NCBI RefSeq assembly: GCF_030406325.1
Contig: NZ_JAUEQY010000007.1
Span: forward strand, 62,001-126,000
Reading direction: 5' to 3'
Length of the DNA: 64,000 nt
Origin: Actinomadura sp. DC4
Lineage (GTDB): Bacteria; Actinomycetota; Actinomycetes; Streptosporangiales; Streptosporangiaceae
Made by a program: the position numbers and the translations under genes. This document shows positions 1-8,560 of this stretch, piece after piece (the stretch's first letter is position 1; the number at the start of each line of letters is the position of its first letter). The notes under the pieces are model-generated. The model saw only the letters and a program-made list of their open reading frames with translations, was not told where the DNA came from and did no database searches.

Positions 1-1
1 G

Positions 2-157
2 CCCGCCGCGCGGCTCGACGCCGTGGCGGCCCACGTGCCGCTCGGGCGCATCGGCCGGCCGGAGGACATCGCCGAGGCGGTCGCGTTCCTCGCCTCCGAC
101 GCCTCCTCCTGGATCACCGGCACCACACTCGACATCACCGGAGGCATGACGCTGTGA
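2..157 (+). CDS. SDR-family oxidoreductase, C-terminal end (partial)
   Basis: The last 51 codons of a gene that begins before the window. The frame reads through [18 protein letters not shown] and [11 protein letters not shown], which are the usual C-terminal signature of classical short-chain dehydrogenases (the PEDIA loop followed by the VDGG-like strand). The catalytic Tyr-Lys and the nucleotide-binding loop lie outside the window, so substrate and cofactor cannot be judged. The stop overlaps the next start as GTGA, which implies translational coupling with the membrane protein downstream. Confidence 0.85.
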   Translation, partial: PAARLDAVAAHVPLGRIGRPEDIAEAVAFLASDASSWITGTTLDITGGMTL

Positions 158-840
158 CCACGACCGAAGGACCCCGGCTCCGGCAGGCCGGACCGCCACT
201 GCCGCTCGTCGCGATCGCGACGGTGGCGCTCTTCCTCGCGTCCCTCGCCCTGCCGATCGCCATGGCCGGCGGGGACGTCTACCCCTCACCGTTCTCGAGC
301 GCGGCGACGATCGTCGGCTACTTCCGCGGCAACCGGGTTCCCGTCCTGCTCGCCGCCCTGCTGCAGTTCGCCGCGTCGATACCACTCGCGATCTACGCGG
401 CGACCGCGTCCGTACGGCTGAACCGGCTCGGCGTCCGCGCACCCGGCGCGGCCATCGGGCTGGTCGGCGGGGTGCTGGCCTCGGCGTCGATGGCGCTGTC
501 CGCGCTGTTCAGCTGGACGCTCACCCGGCCGGAGATCCTCGGCCACACCGAGCTGATCCGGCTGGTGCACGACCTCGCCTTCATCGTCGGCGGCCCCGGT
601 TTCGTCGTCCCGAGCGGGCTGCTCGTCGCCGGCATCGCCGTCCCGGGCCTCCTCGCGCGTCTGCTCCCGCGGTGGCTCGCCTGGGCCGGCCTCGTGATCG
701 CGGCGATCGCCATGGTCGCCACGCTGGCGGTCGCGATCCCCGGCCTGGCGGTGCTGCTGCCGCTCGCGCGGTTCCCGTCGTTCGTGTGGATCATCGTCGC
801 CGCGTACGTCCTGCCCGCCGGCGCGCGGGACGCGTCGTGA
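154..840 (+). CDS. Multi-pass membrane protein of unknown function
   Basis: 228 residues with about six hydrophobic stretches, near residues 18-38, 60-82, 98-118, 135-160, 165-195 and 203-225. The start is the GTG that overlaps the SDR stop by 4 nt, so the two are probably co-transcribed and translationally coupled. The size and hydropathy resemble the DUF4386-type integral membrane proteins often found beside oxidoreductases, but I see no diagnostic motif. No catalytic residues are evident. I do not assign a function. Confidence 0.7.
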   Translation: MTTTEGPRLRQAGPPLPLVAIATVALFLASLALPIAMAGGDVYPSPFSSAATIVGYFRGNRVPVLLAALLQFAASIPLAIYAATASVRLNRLGVRAPGAAIGLVGGVLASASMALSALFSWTLTRPEILGHTELIRLVHDLAFIVGGPGFVVPSGLLVAGIAVPGLLARLLPRWLAWAGLVIAAIAMVATLAVAIPGLAVLLPLARFPSFVWIIVAAYVLPAGARDAS

Positions 841-850
841 GCGGCCTGCC

Positions 851-1663
851 TCAGGGCTTGCGGCCGACGGCCGCGTACTGGTCGACCTCGGGGACGGCGC
901 CGACGTCCACGTCGCCGGGACGCCAGTGGGTCGTCGTGACGACGCCCGGCTCCACCACGTCGAGCCCGTCGAAGAAGCTCTCGACCTCTTCGGGGCTGCG
1001 CGGGTTGAGCGTCGGCTTGCCGACCTGGTTCCACTGCCGCGCGCCCTCGTCCATGGTCGGGCTGTGCACCGCGTGGGCGACCGCGAGATGGCTGCCCGAC
1101 GGGAGCGCGTCCATCAGCCGGCGTACGGTCTCCTGGGCCTCGCCCGTGTCTTCGACGTGGTGCAGGATCGCGATCAGCATGAGGGCGACCGGCCGGTCGA
1201 AGTCCAGCACCTCCGCCGCCTCCCGCAGGATCGTCTCCGGGTCCAGCAGGTCGGCCTCGAGGTAGTGGGTGATGCCGGGCGACGTGCTGGTGAGCAGGGC
1301 CTCGGCGTGGACGAGCACCAGCGGGTCGTTGTCGACGTAGACGATGCGCGACTCCGGCGCGATCCCCTGCGCGACCTCGTGGGTGTTGTTGAAGGTGGGC
1401 AGCCCCGTACCGATGTCGAGGAACTGCCGGACCTCGGCCTCGGCGGTCAGGTGGCGGACCGCGCGGACGAGGAACGCCCGTGACGCGCGGGCGAGTTCGA
1501 GTATCGGCGGATTGACCTTGGCGACACGCTCGGCGGCCTCGCGGTCGGAGGCGAAGTTGTCGGTGCCGCCGAGGAAGTAGTTCCAGACGCGGGCGGTGTG
1601 CGGCACGCCCGTGTCGAGTGCCCACTGCGGCTGTGGGTCATGAGCAGCTGGCTTTCCGGCCAC
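851..1663 (-). CDS. SAM-dependent methyltransferase, DUF574 (Methyltransf_19) family
   Basis: 270 residues. The pattern WNYFLGGTDNFASD, then a Rossmann loop QFLDIGTGLPT and later AILHHVEDT is characteristic of the actinobacterial DUF574 family, which folds as a class I SAM-dependent methyltransferase. The substrates of most members are unknown. I chose the GTG at 1663 because GGAAGG lies 6 nt upstream of it. An in-frame GTG at 1714 has no ribosome-binding site. It converges on the membrane protein gene with a 10-nt gap and is otherwise isolated. These genes are very numerous in actinomycetes, so context gives little help. Confidence 0.88.
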   Translation of the reverse strand: MAGKPAAHDPQPQWALDTGVPHTARVWNYFLGGTDNFASDREAAERVAKVNPPILELARASRAFLVRAVRHLTAEAEVRQFLDIGTGLPTFNNTHEVAQGIAPESRIVYVDNDPLVLVHAEALLTSTSPGITHYLEADLLDPETILREAAEVLDFDRPVALMLIAILHHVEDTGEAQETVRRLMDALPSGSHLAVAHAVHSPTMDEGARQWNQVGKPTLNPRSPEEVESFFDGLDVVEPGVVTTTHWRPGDVDVGAVPEVDQYAAVGRKP

Positions 1664-1962
1664 GGGTGTCCTTCCGCTCGGCGACCGATCGAGATCTCCG
1701 AAGCGTAACCCCACCGCCTGCCGCGGCCGGTGGGACCAGCCCCCGGATGTCCTCTATCGGCCGCCGTACGGCACGGGAGTCCATCGACGCCCGAGCCGCA
1801 ACCGCCGTACGGGCTGACCGGAACGCCGGTCCGGCCACGGCCGATTCGCCCGAACGCCGGGCGCGGCAGGGCCGGCGATGGGGATAATGACCCCCAGAGT
1901 GGGGAGCCGGAGTCCGGTCCTCGTTTCCGTGAGTTTCTCGAGTCGCTTCGGAGGCAGGGACG

Positions 1963-2904
1963 ATGGTGGATCAGCGGGCGGACGGATACGCGGTCGACAC
2001 CACCGCGGGGCTGCGCGCCTTCCGCGACGGGACCATGACGAACATGGCCGACGGGCTGCCGGACCTGGGACAGGTGATCGCGGCGGCCGGGCTGACGCCG
2101 GACGCCTTCCCCGCCGTGGTCGCCGGCGCCGGCCGCCGGCGTGGCCAGACCCTCGACTCGATGCTGCGGACCGTACGCGGCCTGACCGGCACCGCCGACG
2201 ACCACATCGACGACCTGACCCGGACGGCCACCACCTATGACGGCGCGGAGAACGCCGCGCTGGCCACCGTCGCCGGCACGACCTCCTCGACGGGATCGGG
2301 CCGGCCGGCCGCCACTCGCAGCGCGCCGTCCACCGTCCAGGCCGGCGCGACGGCGCCGGGAGGCGCAGGCCCGGACGGCATCCTGGCCCTGTACCGGCGG
2401 CTGGAGACTCTGTGCGACGCCGTCGGGCTGGCGAGCTTCGTGCGGCCGGTCGGCGCCCTGCTCACCGCGAACGTCCGCGACCCCCGCACGTTCGGCGACG
2501 CGGCCGTCCGGCTCGACCAGGCCCACGCGTCGGCGGGCCGGCTCCACGCGGACGTCCCCGGAGGGCTCGACGTGCTCGCCGCCGACTGGACGGGACAGGC
2601 CCACGACGCGCACCAGGCGACGACGCTGAACACCTACCAGCCGCACCTGACCACGCTTCAGGACGACGCGCAGACCCTGGCCTACAAGGACTGGCAGAGC
2701 CAGGACGCGCAGCAGCGGTTCCACGACCGCGTGGTCGTCATCCTCGGCTGGGCGCTGCTGGCCCTCTCGGCACTGCTGATCGTGCTCGCGCTGGACGTCC
2801 TGTCCTCCGGAGGGGTCCGGTACGGCATCGTGATGCTGCTGGGCGCCGTCGTCGTGGCGGTCAAGGGCGCCGTCATGGCGTTGTACACCGACTGGCCGGA
2901 GTAG
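1963..2904 (+). CDS. WXG100-like protein with two C-terminal membrane helices
   Basis: 313 residues with GGAGG 8 nt before the ATG. The middle part (roughly residues 145-240) is a predicted helical segment containing DVLAADWTGQAHDA. The W-T-G turn between helices is the hallmark of WXG100/ESX-type proteins. A low-complexity Ala/Thr/Gly linker precedes it, and two hydrophobic helices (about residues 259-279 and 286-306) anchor the C-terminus. No type VII secretion genes are nearby, so a link to ESX export is inference only. Function is unknown. Confidence 0.6.
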   Translation: MVDQRADGYAVDTTAGLRAFRDGTMTNMADGLPDLGQVIAAAGLTPDAFPAVVAGAGRRRGQTLDSMLRTVRGLTGTADDHIDDLTRTATTYDGAENAALATVAGTTSSTGSGRPAATRSAPSTVQAGATAPGGAGPDGILALYRRLETLCDAVGLASFVRPVGALLTANVRDPRTFGDAAVRLDQAHASAGRLHADVPGGLDVLAADWTGQAHDAHQATTLNTYQPHLTTLQDDAQTLAYKDWQSQDAQQRFHDRVVVILGWALLALSALLIVLALDVLSSGGVRYGIVMLLGAVVVAVKGAVMALYTDWPE

Positions 2905-2974
2905 CGAGACGGGCACCGCGATTCGGACGGCACGGAAAGTGACCGCCCGGCGACCGATGGGTCCCGGGCGCGGC

Positions 2975-2999
2975 TGGGGTCTGTATATGTAAGACCACA
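2975..2999. promoter_or_regulatory. Inverted repeat upstream of the DUF5134 gene
   Basis: TGGGGTCT, 9 nt, then AGACCACA: 8-nt arms with one mismatch, around an AT-rich core (GTATATGTA) that could hold a -10 element. It lies 18 nt before the GTG of the DUF5134 gene, a position suited to an operator or core promoter. No regulator gene is adjacent. Confidence 0.35.
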
Positions 3000-3017
3000 C
3001 GTCGACCGGAGTCCGCG

Positions 3018-3554
3018 GTGTCCCTTCCCTCTTACGCCTGCTGGTGCCTGACCGTGGCGTTCGCGTGCGCCGGCGGATGGTTCCTCTACCGGTGCGCGCG
3101 TTCCACGGCGGGTGCCGCCGAAAGGCTCTCGCTGTTCCTGCACGTCGTGATGGCCCTGGTGATGATCCCGATGGTCTGGGGCGCCCGCGTGCCCCACACG
3201 CCCCAGGTCGCGGTGCTGGCGGCGACCGTGGCCTGGTTCGCCGTCCTGGCCGTACGCGCGGGGCGGATGATGCCCGCGATCCAGCACGCGCACCACGCGC
3301 TGATGGCCGCCGTGATGATCTGGATGGTCGTCATGCCCGCACCCGCCGGCGGGCCGGTCTCCCACCACGCCGGGATGGCGCCGATGGGCGGCCCCGCACC
3401 GGCCGCCGTGACGCTCGCCGGCTACTTCTTCCTCGCCGCGGCGGTCTGGCTCGCCGAGGCCGGTACCGCGACCGGCCCCCGCCGCCTGCCCGCCGCGGCC
3501 GGCCACGCCGCGATGAGCCTCGGCACCGCCGTCCTCACCCTCGCCATGTCATAG
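3018..3554 (+). CDS. DUF5134 membrane protein, His/Met-rich
   Basis: 178 residues starting at GTG, with five or six hydrophobic helices. Histidine and methionine cluster in the loops: MPAIQHAHHALM around residues 90-100, and HHAGMAPMGG around residues 117-130. This layout fits the DUF5134 family of actinobacterial membrane proteins, which often sit near copper-handling genes. The His/Met clusters would suit Cu binding, but that is inference and there is no other copper gene here. It converges with the M20 operon, with only 3 nt between the stops. Confidence 0.72.
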   Translation: MSLPSYACWCLTVAFACAGGWFLYRCARSTAGAAERLSLFLHVVMALVMIPMVWGARVPHTPQVAVLAATVAWFAVLAVRAGRMMPAIQHAHHALMAAVMIWMVVMPAPAGGPVSHHAGMAPMGGPAPAAVTLAGYFFLAAAVWLAEAGTATGPRRLPAAAGHAAMSLGTAVLTLAMS

Positions 3555-3557
3555 ACG

Positions 3558-4853
3558 TCAGACCGTCGTCAGGAAGTCCCGCAGAATGCGCAGTCCCGTC
3601 TCCAGCGCCGCGACGGGAACGCGTTCGTCGACGCCGTGCATGCCGGCGGGGAAGCGCCCGTCCGGGTCGTGGCCGAGCGGCGCGAAGCCGTAGCCCGCGA
3701 TGCCCAGCCGGGCGAACGGTTTCGCGTCGGTGGCCCCGCTCATGCAGTACGGCACCACGACGGCGTCCGGGTCCGACCGCTCGATGGACCGCCGGATGGC
3801 CTCGTACCACGGGGAGTCGAGCGGGGCCGCGATGGCCGGGTTGTTGGACAGGAAGGTACGTTCCGCGCGGTCGCCGAGCAGTTCGTCGATGACCTTCAGC
3901 ATCCGGTCCTCGGTTCCGGGGAGCGAGCGTACGTCGATCTCGGCGCGCGCGGTGCTGGGGACGACGTTGTACTTGTAGCCCGCGTCGAGCACGGTCGGGG
4001 TCGCGGAGCAGCGCAGGGTGCGGTCGGCGAAGATGCGGAGCGGGCCCAGCCGGTCGAGGACCTCCTCCATCCCGGTGCCGGAGATCCCCAGGGCGGTGGC
4101 GGTCCGGGAGATGAACGCCTGGACCACCGGAGTGGGTTCGACCGGCCAGCGGTACCTCGTGAGCCGGTCGAGCCCGCGTATGAGGTGAATCACCGGGTTG
4201 TCGTCGTTGGGCCGCGAGCCGTGCCCCGCCGTGCCCCGTACGGTGACCGACAGGTGCAGCGTCCCGCGCTCGGCGACCGCGACCGGATAGACCCGTACGT
4301 CCGAGCCGTCCGCCCGCCGGGCCGTCGTGGGGACGCCGCCCGCCTCCCCGATCGCGGCCTCGACGCCCGCGAACAGCGAGGGGTGCTCGGCGACCAGCCA
4401 CTCCGCACCGTACTGGCCGTCCTCCTCCTCGTCGGCGACGAACGCGAAGACGATGTCGCGGCGCGGCCGGGTGCCCGACGCCGCCCAGCCGAGGAGCGTG
4501 GCGACCATCATGGCGACCATGTCCTTCATGTCGCTGGCCCCCCGGCCCCACACGTACCCGTCGGAGACCCGGCCCTCGAACGGCGGCACCGTCCAGTCGG
4601 CCGCGTCCGCGGGCACGACGTCCAGGTGCCCGTGAACGAGCAGGCCGGGCAGATCGGGGTCGGTGCCCGGCACCCGGACCACGACGTTGGCCCGGCCCGG
4701 CGCGGACTCCAGGACGACCGGGTCGTACGCGACCTCGCGCAGCAGGCCGGCGACGTACGCGGCCGCGGCGCGTTCGCCCTTGCCGCCCGCGCGCCCGTAG
4801 TTGCTGGTGTCGATGGCCACGAGCCGCGAGCAGATCTCCACGACGGGGATCAT
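3558..4853 (-). CDS. M20/M25/M40-family peptidase/deacylase (first of two)
   Basis: 431 residues, full length for M20 dipeptidase/ArgE/DapE-type enzymes. The metal and catalytic motifs are all present: LLVHGHLDVVPAD (His ligand and Asp), WGRGASDMKD (bridging Asp), FAFVADEEEDG (general-base Glu and ligand), and the C-terminal metal-binding region around YCMSGATDAK. The family hydrolyses dipeptides or N-acyl amino acids with two zinc ions. Its ATG overlaps the GNAT stop by 4 nt, so it is the last gene of an M20-GNAT-M20 operon. It is a candidate N-acyl-L-amino-acid hydrolase for the product of the upstream acyltransferase, or a dipeptidase. Confidence 0.88.
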   Translation of the reverse strand: MIPVVEICSRLVAIDTSNYGRAGGKGERAAAAYVAGLLREVAYDPVVLESAPGRANVVVRVPGTDPDLPGLLVHGHLDVVPADAADWTVPPFEGRVSDGYVWGRGASDMKDMVAMMVATLLGWAASGTRPRRDIVFAFVADEEEDGQYGAEWLVAEHPSLFAGVEAAIGEAGGVPTTARRADGSDVRVYPVAVAERGTLHLSVTVRGTAGHGSRPNDDNPVIHLIRGLDRLTRYRWPVEPTPVVQAFISRTATALGISGTGMEEVLDRLGPLRIFADRTLRCSATPTVLDAGYKYNVVPSTARAEIDVRSLPGTEDRMLKVIDELLGDRAERTFLSNNPAIAAPLDSPWYEAIRRSIERSDPDAVVVPYCMSGATDAKPFARLGIAGYGFAPLGHDPDGRFPAGMHGVDERVPVAALETGLRILRDFLTTV

Positions 4854-5704
4854 CGCCTGGCCGCTCCTCTCCCGGTGACGACGACATAACCCTGGTCACG
4901 CCGGAACTCCGCGATCCGCGCGCCGTCGGCCAGCGCCGATCCCAGGACGTCGCGGACGGCGAGCCGCCATTCGGCGGCCAGCCGCGGCCGTTCGGCGCGC
5001 AGCCGCTCGACGTCCGGCGGCACGGCCACGATCGCGGGAGCGCCGGCCGGCCAGCCATCGCGGCGCGGGCCGCCGTCGGGCCCGACGGCGAGCGCCGTGC
5101 CGGCCTCGCGCACCGGAGGGCCGGTGTTCCCGGCGAGCAGGTCCCAGGCGACGAGCAGGCGGTCGCTCGGGTCGCCCGCGTTGACCGCGTCGTGCATCTC
5201 GCCGTAGAAGTCCGGGAGGTACTCCATGACGCGCGCGCCGAGCTTGGCGATGTTGAAGTACGCGTTGCGGCGCACGAGGGGATCGAACGTCCAGGTGATC
5301 GTCGGAATGCCGCGGCGCAGCGCCCAGGCGCGCTGGTGCAGCTTGAGCGCGTGTCCGACGTTGCGCGCCTGGTGGCCGTCGACGACGCCGGCGATGTGGC
5401 TGTGCAGGCGCCTACGCTCGGGCGCCGCGAAGAACGCGACCGCCGCGCCCACGAGACGGCCCTCGTACGCGGCGGCGCTGACGTAGTTGCCGGTCTTGGC
5501 CAGCGCCTTCAGCATCTCGACGGTGAGCTGCGGCGTGGCCGCGTCACGGTGCCAGATGCCGGACAGCAGCCCGCTCACCGCCGTGAGCTCGCCGGTGGTC
5601 TCGATCTCACGTATCTCGACGCCGGACGACCGTGCCACCGCCAGCGCCTGGTCCTCGGCGTCGCGTACGGCCGTCGTGTCGTGTACCGCGGTCTGGGGCG
5701 TCAT
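4850..5704 (-). CDS. GNAT-family N-acyltransferase, COG3375-like
   Basis: 284 residues. It resembles the large GNAT proteins of the COG3375 type: IREIETTGELTAVSGLLSGIW at the start, HSHIAGVVDGHQARNVGHALKLHQRAWALRRGI in the acetyl-CoA-binding region, and ITWTFDPLVRRNAYFNIAKLGA. The C-terminal extension ends FRRDQGYVVVTG. In Geobacillus and Deinococcus-type clusters this family is the D-amino-acid N-succinyltransferase that works with NSAR and an M20 desuccinylase. Here it overlaps both M20 genes by 4 nt (ATGA on each side), and an NSAR-like gene lies 22 kb away. The acyl donor (acetyl or succinyl) cannot be read from the sequence. Confidence 0.85.
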   Translation of the reverse strand: MTPQTAVHDTTAVRDAEDQALAVARSSGVEIREIETTGELTAVSGLLSGIWHRDAATPQLTVEMLKALAKTGNYVSAAAYEGRLVGAAVAFFAAPERRRLHSHIAGVVDGHQARNVGHALKLHQRAWALRRGIPTITWTFDPLVRRNAYFNIAKLGARVMEYLPDFYGEMHDAVNAGDPSDRLLVAWDLLAGNTGPPVREAGTALAVGPDGGPRRDGWPAGAPAIVAVPPDVERLRAERPRLAAEWRLAVRDVLGSALADGARIAEFRRDQGYVVVTGRGAARR

Positions 5705-6873
5705 CGAGTGACCTCCGTGGGCGTACGGCGGAGGAGGCGGTCGAGCAGCACCGCGAGCAGGGCGAGGCGGCCGGGCAGTTCGTCGAGCAGGACGTGTTCG
5801 TGCGCGGCGTGCGCGCCGTCGCCGACGGCGCCGAGACCGTCCAGGGTCGGGACGCCGAGGGCCGCGGTGAGGTTGCCGTCGGAGCCTCCGCCGACCGCCG
5901 CTCCGCGCAGGGCGGGCAGGCCGAGCGTCCGCGCCGCGTCGGCCGCCAGCGCGAACAGGTCCGCCGAGGCGGATCGCTCCAGCGGCATCCGGTCGACGCC
6001 GCCCTCGGCCGTGACGCGCGCGCCGGGCAGGCGTGGCCGCAGGCCGTGGACCGCGCGGTCCACGCGTTCCAGCTCGGCGCGTGAGCGCGCGCGCACGTCC
6101 ACGGTGAAGGAGGCCGCGTCCGGGACGGTGTTGATCGAGGTGCCGGCGGCCAGGAGGGACGCGGTCACGGTGGTGCCCTCGCCCTCGTCGGCGAGCGCGG
6201 TGCAGGCGAGGACCTGGTGGGCGAGTTCGACGCCGGCGTTGACGCCCTTCTCGGGTTCGAGTCCCGCGTGGGCGGCCCGGCCGGCGATCGTGATCGTGTG
6301 GCCCGCGCGGCCCTTGCGCTCGACCTTGAGCGCACCGCCGCCGGCCGCCGCCTCCAGGACCAGCACCGCGTCACAGCCGGCCGCCTCCTCCTCGATCAGC
6401 GCGCGCGAGGAGGGGGAGCCGAGCTCCTCGTCGCCCGTGACCAGCAGGCAGACGCCGGACGGGTCGGCGAGCGCCGCCAGCGCGTCGAAGGCCATGGCCA
6501 GGCCGGTCTTCATGTCGAGGCAGCCGGGTCCGCGCAGCGTCCCGTCCCCGGCCGAGAACGGGTGGACGGCCAGCGAGCCGACGGGCCAGACGGTGTCGTG
6601 GTGGCCGAGCACGAGCACGCGCGAGGGTCCCGGCCCGAACCTCCAGCGCAGGTGCGTACGGCCGTCGAGCATGAGGCGTTCGGGCGGGGCGCCCAGGTGC
6701 GCGGCGCCGACGGCCGCGACCGTGTCGGCCGACCGGGCCACCGCGGCCAGGTCGCTGGACGGCGACTCGACGGCGACCAGCCTCCCGACGTCGCCGATCA
6801 GCCGCGGCAGCCGGGCGGTGGCCGACTCCAGCAGCGCCGGGCCGTCCGCTCGCAGAAGAGTGTTCTCAGGCAT
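5701..6873 (-). CDS. M20 peptidase, glutamate-carboxypeptidase-like (second of two)
   Basis: 390 residues from the ATG at 6873, which has GGAGA about 12 nt upstream. The open frame extends further, to 7074, but that stretch has no start signal and atypical composition. Motifs: VLVLGHHDTVWPVG, GPGCLDMKTGLA, LLVTGDEELGSPSS and GGGSDGNLTAALG near the C-terminus. Together they match the carboxypeptidase G2-like branch of M20. It is the first gene of the operon and its stop overlaps the GNAT start. By analogy with the NSAR pathway this is the best candidate for an N-succinyl-L-amino-acid desuccinylase. Removal of C-terminal Glu is the alternative. Confidence 0.88.
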   Translation of the reverse strand: MPENTLLRADGPALLESATARLPRLIGDVGRLVAVESPSSDLAAVARSADTVAAVGAAHLGAPPERLMLDGRTHLRWRFGPGPSRVLVLGHHDTVWPVGSLAVHPFSAGDGTLRGPGCLDMKTGLAMAFDALAALADPSGVCLLVTGDEELGSPSSRALIEEEAAGCDAVLVLEAAAGGGALKVERKGRAGHTITIAGRAAHAGLEPEKGVNAGVELAHQVLACTALADEGEGTTVTASLLAAGTSINTVPDAASFTVDVRARSRAELERVDRAVHGLRPRLPGARVTAEGGVDRMPLERSASADLFALAADAARTLGLPALRGAAVGGGSDGNLTAALGVPTLDGLGAVGDGAHAAHEHVLLDELPGRLALLAVLLDRLLRRTPTEVTR

Positions 6874-6902
6874 CAGAGTCTCACGTCTCCACGGTGTGAT
6901 CT

Positions 6903-6919
6903 CTCCCGAATTACGGGAG
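6903..6919. promoter_or_regulatory. Inverted repeat between divergent M20 and M17 genes
   Basis: CTCCCG, AATTA, CGGGAG: perfect 6-nt arms around a 5-nt AT core. It lies 30 nt from the M20 start, within the 237-nt divergent region. It could be an operator shared by the two divergent operons. The regulator is unknown; the nearby PucR is one candidate. Confidence 0.35.
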
Positions 6920-7110
6920 GAGGCGACCGCAGAGTCGCACGCGGCCGAACGCGGGTTCTTCGTCTGCCACGCCGAAATCGCGGTGGCGATGTGGGCCGCC
7001 CCGACAGACCCGCGGCCCGGCGCGGTTGCTAACGTGACGGCGTCCGCCAGGCCGCCTGAGCAGGGCGTGCGCACGGCCCGGTGCGGCGGTCACGCGAGGA
7101 GGCCACGAGG

Positions 7111-8541
7111 ATGCGATGCACGACGACGACCCGGCCGCTGCTGGATCCGGCCTTCGACGCGGCCGTGGTCCCGGTCTTCGCCGGCGGCGAGCCGCCCGCC
7201 GCACTGCATTCTGAGCCCGGTCTGCCCGCGCCCGGCGTCGCGCGCCGGTTCGGTCTCACCGAGGCCGGCGACTCGTGCTGGGTGCCCGCCGCGGGCGAGG
7301 GACCCGACGTGCTGCTGGTGTGCGTCGGGAAGGACGCCGATGACGAAGGCGGCCTGCGCACGGCGGCGATGGTCGCGGGCCGTGCCGTACGCCGCCGCCG
7401 GGTCGCCTGCGCGCTCGCCTCGGCGCGCCCGTCGGACCCGCGGGCCGCGACCACGGTCGCCGAGAGCTGGCTGCTCGGGGCCTACACGTTCGACGCCTAC
7501 CGCACGGCGGACGCGCCGCCCGCGTGCGAGGAGCTGTCGTTGTGGCACTGCGACGCGGCGGCGGTCGCGACCGGGGAGGTCATCGGGGCGGCCGCGAACC
7601 GGACGCGCGACCTCGTGAACACCCCGGCGGGCGACCTGGGGCCGCTCGACCTGGCCGCGCACTGCCAGGAGCTGGCCGCCGACCACGGCTTCACCGTACG
7701 GCTCGTCCAGGGCCAGGACCTGGTCGACGGCGGGTTCGGCGGGCTGCTCGGCGTCGGCGCGGGCAGCGCGCGTCCCCCGGTGCTCATCGAGATCGAGCGC
7801 GGCCGGCCGGACCTGCCGCACGTCGCCCTGGTCGGGAAGGGCATCACCTTCGACTCCGGCGGCCTGTCGATCAAGACGACGAGCCAGATGCGGACCATGA
7901 AGGCCGACATGTCGGGAGCGGCGAGCGTCATCGGCGCGCTCGTCGCGCTCGACCGGCTCGAGTCGCCCGTTCACGTACGCGCCTACCTCGCGTGCGCCGA
8001 GAACATGCCGGGCGGCGGCGCCACGCGGATCGGCGACGTCCTCCGGCACCGCGGCGGGATCACGACGGAGGTCATCGACACCGACTGCGAGGGCCGGCTC
8101 GTGCTGGGCGACGCGCTCGCGTACGCGGCCGAGGCCGGTCCCGCCGAGATCATCGACGTCGCCACGCTGTCGTCCAGCACCGGGCTCGGGCCGGACATGT
8201 GGGCGGTCCTCGGCAACGACCCGGACATCGTCGCGGGCCTGCTCCGCGCGGGCGCGGAGTCCGGCGAGCCGGGCTGGGAGCTCCCCCTCTGGGAGCCGTA
8301 CGAGAGCCGCCTGAGCTCCGGCGTCGCCGACGTGCGCAACCACGAGCCCGGCATGGTCAGCCCGTTCGGCGCGATCTTCGCCGCGCTCTACCTGCGCCGG
8401 TTCACCCGGGGACTCCCCTGGGCGCACATCGACCTCGCCCTCACCGTGATGCGGGACGGCGACACCGCCGCCTGGAGCGCCGGGGCGAACGGCAACGGCA
8501 CCCGTACGCTCGCCCGCTACCTCGCGGACCGGCCGGGGTAG
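7111..8541 (+). CDS. Leucyl aminopeptidase family protein (M17)
   Basis: 476 residues. The ATG at 7111 is preceded by GAGGAGG at 8 nt. An in-frame start 30 nt upstream lacks a ribosome-binding site. The C-terminal half carries the M17 bimetal site: GKGITFDSGGLSIK (Lys and Asp ligands), MKADMSGAA (Asp) and DTDCEGRLVLGDAL (Asp, Glu and the catalytic Arg). The usual NTDAEGR reads DTDCEGR here. These enzymes remove N-terminal residues from peptides in the cytoplasm. It is divergent from the M20 operon and only 19 nt from the MaoC gene. Confidence 0.93.
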   Translation: MRCTTTTRPLLDPAFDAAVVPVFAGGEPPAALHSEPGLPAPGVARRFGLTEAGDSCWVPAAGEGPDVLLVCVGKDADDEGGLRTAAMVAGRAVRRRRVACALASARPSDPRAATTVAESWLLGAYTFDAYRTADAPPACEELSLWHCDAAAVATGEVIGAAANRTRDLVNTPAGDLGPLDLAAHCQELAADHGFTVRLVQGQDLVDGGFGGLLGVGAGSARPPVLIEIERGRPDLPHVALVGKGITFDSGGLSIKTTSQMRTMKADMSGAASVIGALVALDRLESPVHVRAYLACAENMPGGGATRIGDVLRHRGGITTEVIDTDCEGRLVLGDALAYAAEAGPAEIIDVATLSSSTGLGPDMWAVLGNDPDIVAGLLRAGAESGEPGWELPLWEPYESRLSSGVADVRNHEPGMVSPFGAIFAALYLRRFTRGLPWAHIDLALTVMRDGDTAAWSAGANGNGTRTLARYLADRPG

Positions 8542-8560
8542 GGGACCGTACGGAGGCAAC

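Noticed and set aside
5192-7618. 808-codon plus-strand open frame opposite GNAT/M20
   Set aside because: Runs through two clear minus-strand enzymes and part of the M17 gene in the wrong phase; low-complexity composition and no recognisable domain.
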